This document shows, piece after piece, positions 5,365 through 6,474 of a DNA stretch of 6,474 bases (positions are counted from its first letter, which is position 1; every line of letters starts with the position of its first letter). The translations under genes and the position numbers were made by a program. This DNA is from Clostridia bacterium. GTDB taxonomy: Bacteria > Bacillota > Clostridia > Monoglobales > Firm-18. Where the stretch lies: the NCBI GenBank assembly GCA_017408205.1, contig JAFQVC010000164.1, forward strand, positions 1-6,474, given 5' to 3'. Below the pieces are notes generated by a model. The model was not told the origin of the DNA. It did no database searches and saw only the letters and a list, made by a program, of their open reading frames with translations.

Positions 5365-6474
5365 AAAATTTGCATCGTGTATAGGGAAGTATAAAATTTT
5401 TGCATTTTTAACTCCTCTTCTTGTTATCTGCGAAGTTGTGCTGGAGGTAAGAATCCCGTACCTTATGTCACAGATAATTGACATAGGTGTGGCAAACAAA
5501 GACGTTGGCTTTATAACAAAATACGGCTTACTTATGGTGCTTCTTGCAGTTTTGTCACTTATAACGGGTGCTCTCGGTGCATTTACCGCATCAAAAGCCG
5601 CAACGGGCTTTGCAAAAGGCGTAAGACAAAAACTGTTCCATAAAATTCAGGACTTTTCTTTCGCCAATGTAGATAAGTTCAGCACTTCATCTTTAATTAC
5701 GCGACTTACCACCGACGTAACAAATGTACAGCATTCTTTTATGATGATAATACGAATGATGGCACGTTCACCTTTTATGCTTATTTCCGCAGTATTTATG
5801 GCAATCACCATTAACAAAAAACTGACTACGGTATTTCTGGTTGCCCTGCCCATATTGGGTTTCTTCCTTGCGGTTATTGCAATTATGTCTTACCCGCGTT
5901 TCGGAAAAATGCTTAAAAAATTCGATAAATTAAACTCCATTATTCAGGAAAACTTAATTGGCGTACGAGTAGTAAAGGCGTTTGTCCGCGAAGACCACGA
6001 GTCGGAAAAATTCCGCAAAGCGGCAGAAGACGTAAGAAAGGCACAGATTCACGCCGAAAAGGTAATCATCTGGAATATGCCCATTATGCAGTTCATTATG
6101 TACGGATGTATGATAGCCATTTTCTGGTTTGGCGGTAATATGATAGTTGCAGGGGATATGAAAACGGGTCAGTTAATCAGTTTCATAAGTTATGTTTCGC
6201 AGATACTTATGTCGCTGATGATGATTTCAATGTTCTTTATAAATCTGGTTATATCCCGTGCTTCCATTCAGCGTATAACTGAAGTTTTTGACGAAGTGCC
6301 TGATATTTCAGACGAAAATGCAACAGAAACCGAAGTACCGTCGGGAAGTATTTCCTTTAACAACGTTCACTTTGAATACATAAAAGGAAAAGAAGTTTTA
6401 AAGGATATCAGTTTCCGGATAGAATCGGGAGAAACGGTAGGTATTTTAGGGGGTACGGGCTCTTCCAAAACCTC
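5357..6474 (+). CDS. ABC exporter, membrane domain fused to ATPase, 3' end beyond the window
   Basis: At least 372 residues of a half-transporter that would normally be about 570-590, so roughly the last third is missing. Type I ABC exporter membrane domain: hydrophobic segments at about 13-30, 57-78, 137-152, 158-177, 242-262 and 272-297. Typical exporter stretches are SSLITRLTTDVTNVQ (111-125) and ENLIGVRVVKAFVRE (198-212). The ATPase domain starts at about 330 (ISFNNVHFEY), and the window ends inside Walker A, GGTGSSKT (365-372). Here the glycine before the lysine is Ser370, a variant I recall in clostridial exporters. It most likely expels drugs or toxic compounds. The ATG overlaps the marR stop by 8 bases and its binding site GGAGG (5344-5348) lies inside marR, so translation is coupled. 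Such MarR-led operons often encode two half-transporters, and a partner gene is expected downstream but not seen. Confidence 0.95.
   Translation, partial: MIKKFASCIGKYKIFAFLTPLLVICEVVLEVRIPYLMSQIIDIGVANKDVGFITKYGLLMVLLAVLSLITGALGAFTASKAATGFAKGVRQKLFHKIQDFSFANVDKFSTSSLITRLTTDVTNVQHSFMMIIRMMARSPFMLISAVFMAITINKKLTTVFLVALPILGFFLAVIAIMSYPRFGKMLKKFDKLNSIIQENLIGVRVVKAFVREDHESEKFRKAAEDVRKAQIHAEKVIIWNMPIMQFIMYGCMIAIFWFGGNMIVAGDMKTGQLISFISYVSQILMSLMMISMFFINLVISRASIQRITEVFDEVPDISDENATETEVPSGSISFNNVHFEYIKGKEVLKDISFRIESGETVGILGGTGSSKT

Noticed and set aside
5299..5853. Two minus-strand open frames of 66 and 68 codons
   Set aside because: Antisense to the marR end and the ABC exporter membrane domain, with no supporting signals.

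Overview
This window looks like chromosomal DNA from a low-GC Gram-positive anaerobe, most likely a member of the Clostridia, possibly uncultured. The basis is AT-rich DNA, strong AGGAGG-type ribosome binding sites, near-consensus sigma-A promoters, a YerC/TrpR-type regulator, Hsp33, a CspA-type protein, a DUF6514-like small protein and a MarR/ABC-exporter operon. Species cannot be named from the sequence alone. No insertion sequence, prophage, CRISPR array or tRNA is visible.

Left part (1-4733), all on the minus strand, read from right to left. The first unit is yerC followed by a SAM-dependent methyltransferase, driven by a sigma-A promoter at 4767-4795. Next is a cold-shock protein gene (cspA) whose own promoter has its -35 box on the stop codon of the methyltransferase. 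cspA ends at a strong intrinsic terminator. hslO (Hsp33 redox chaperone) begins directly after that terminator and ends at a second one. A membrane-anchored M23 peptidase and a NodB-type polysaccharide deacetylase begin directly after the second terminator and form a tightly coupled pair for peptidoglycan or cell-wall polysaccharide processing. A 76-residue DUF6514-like gene with its own promoter follows. The unit nearest the left edge is a non-coding RNA that I read as 6S RNA (ssrS), with a consensus promoter and its 3' end beyond position 1.

Right part (4861-6474), plus strand. A MarR-family regulator is transcribed divergently from yerC. Its promoter is perfect consensus and overlaps a 9-4-9 inverted repeat, a good candidate autoregulatory operator. 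It overlaps by 8 bases the start of an ABC exporter (membrane domain fused to ATPase) that runs off the window just inside the Walker A motif. The layout suggests a MarR-repressed efflux operon, probably with a second half-transporter downstream.

The genes are mostly well-known families. The more unusual points are the unannotated 6S RNA with two mutually exclusive pairings, its DUF6514-like neighbour, and two consecutive genes whose ribosome binding sites sit within a few bases of the preceding terminator's U-tract with no clear promoter between. The second of these suggests controlled read-through from cspA into hslO and the cell-wall pair.
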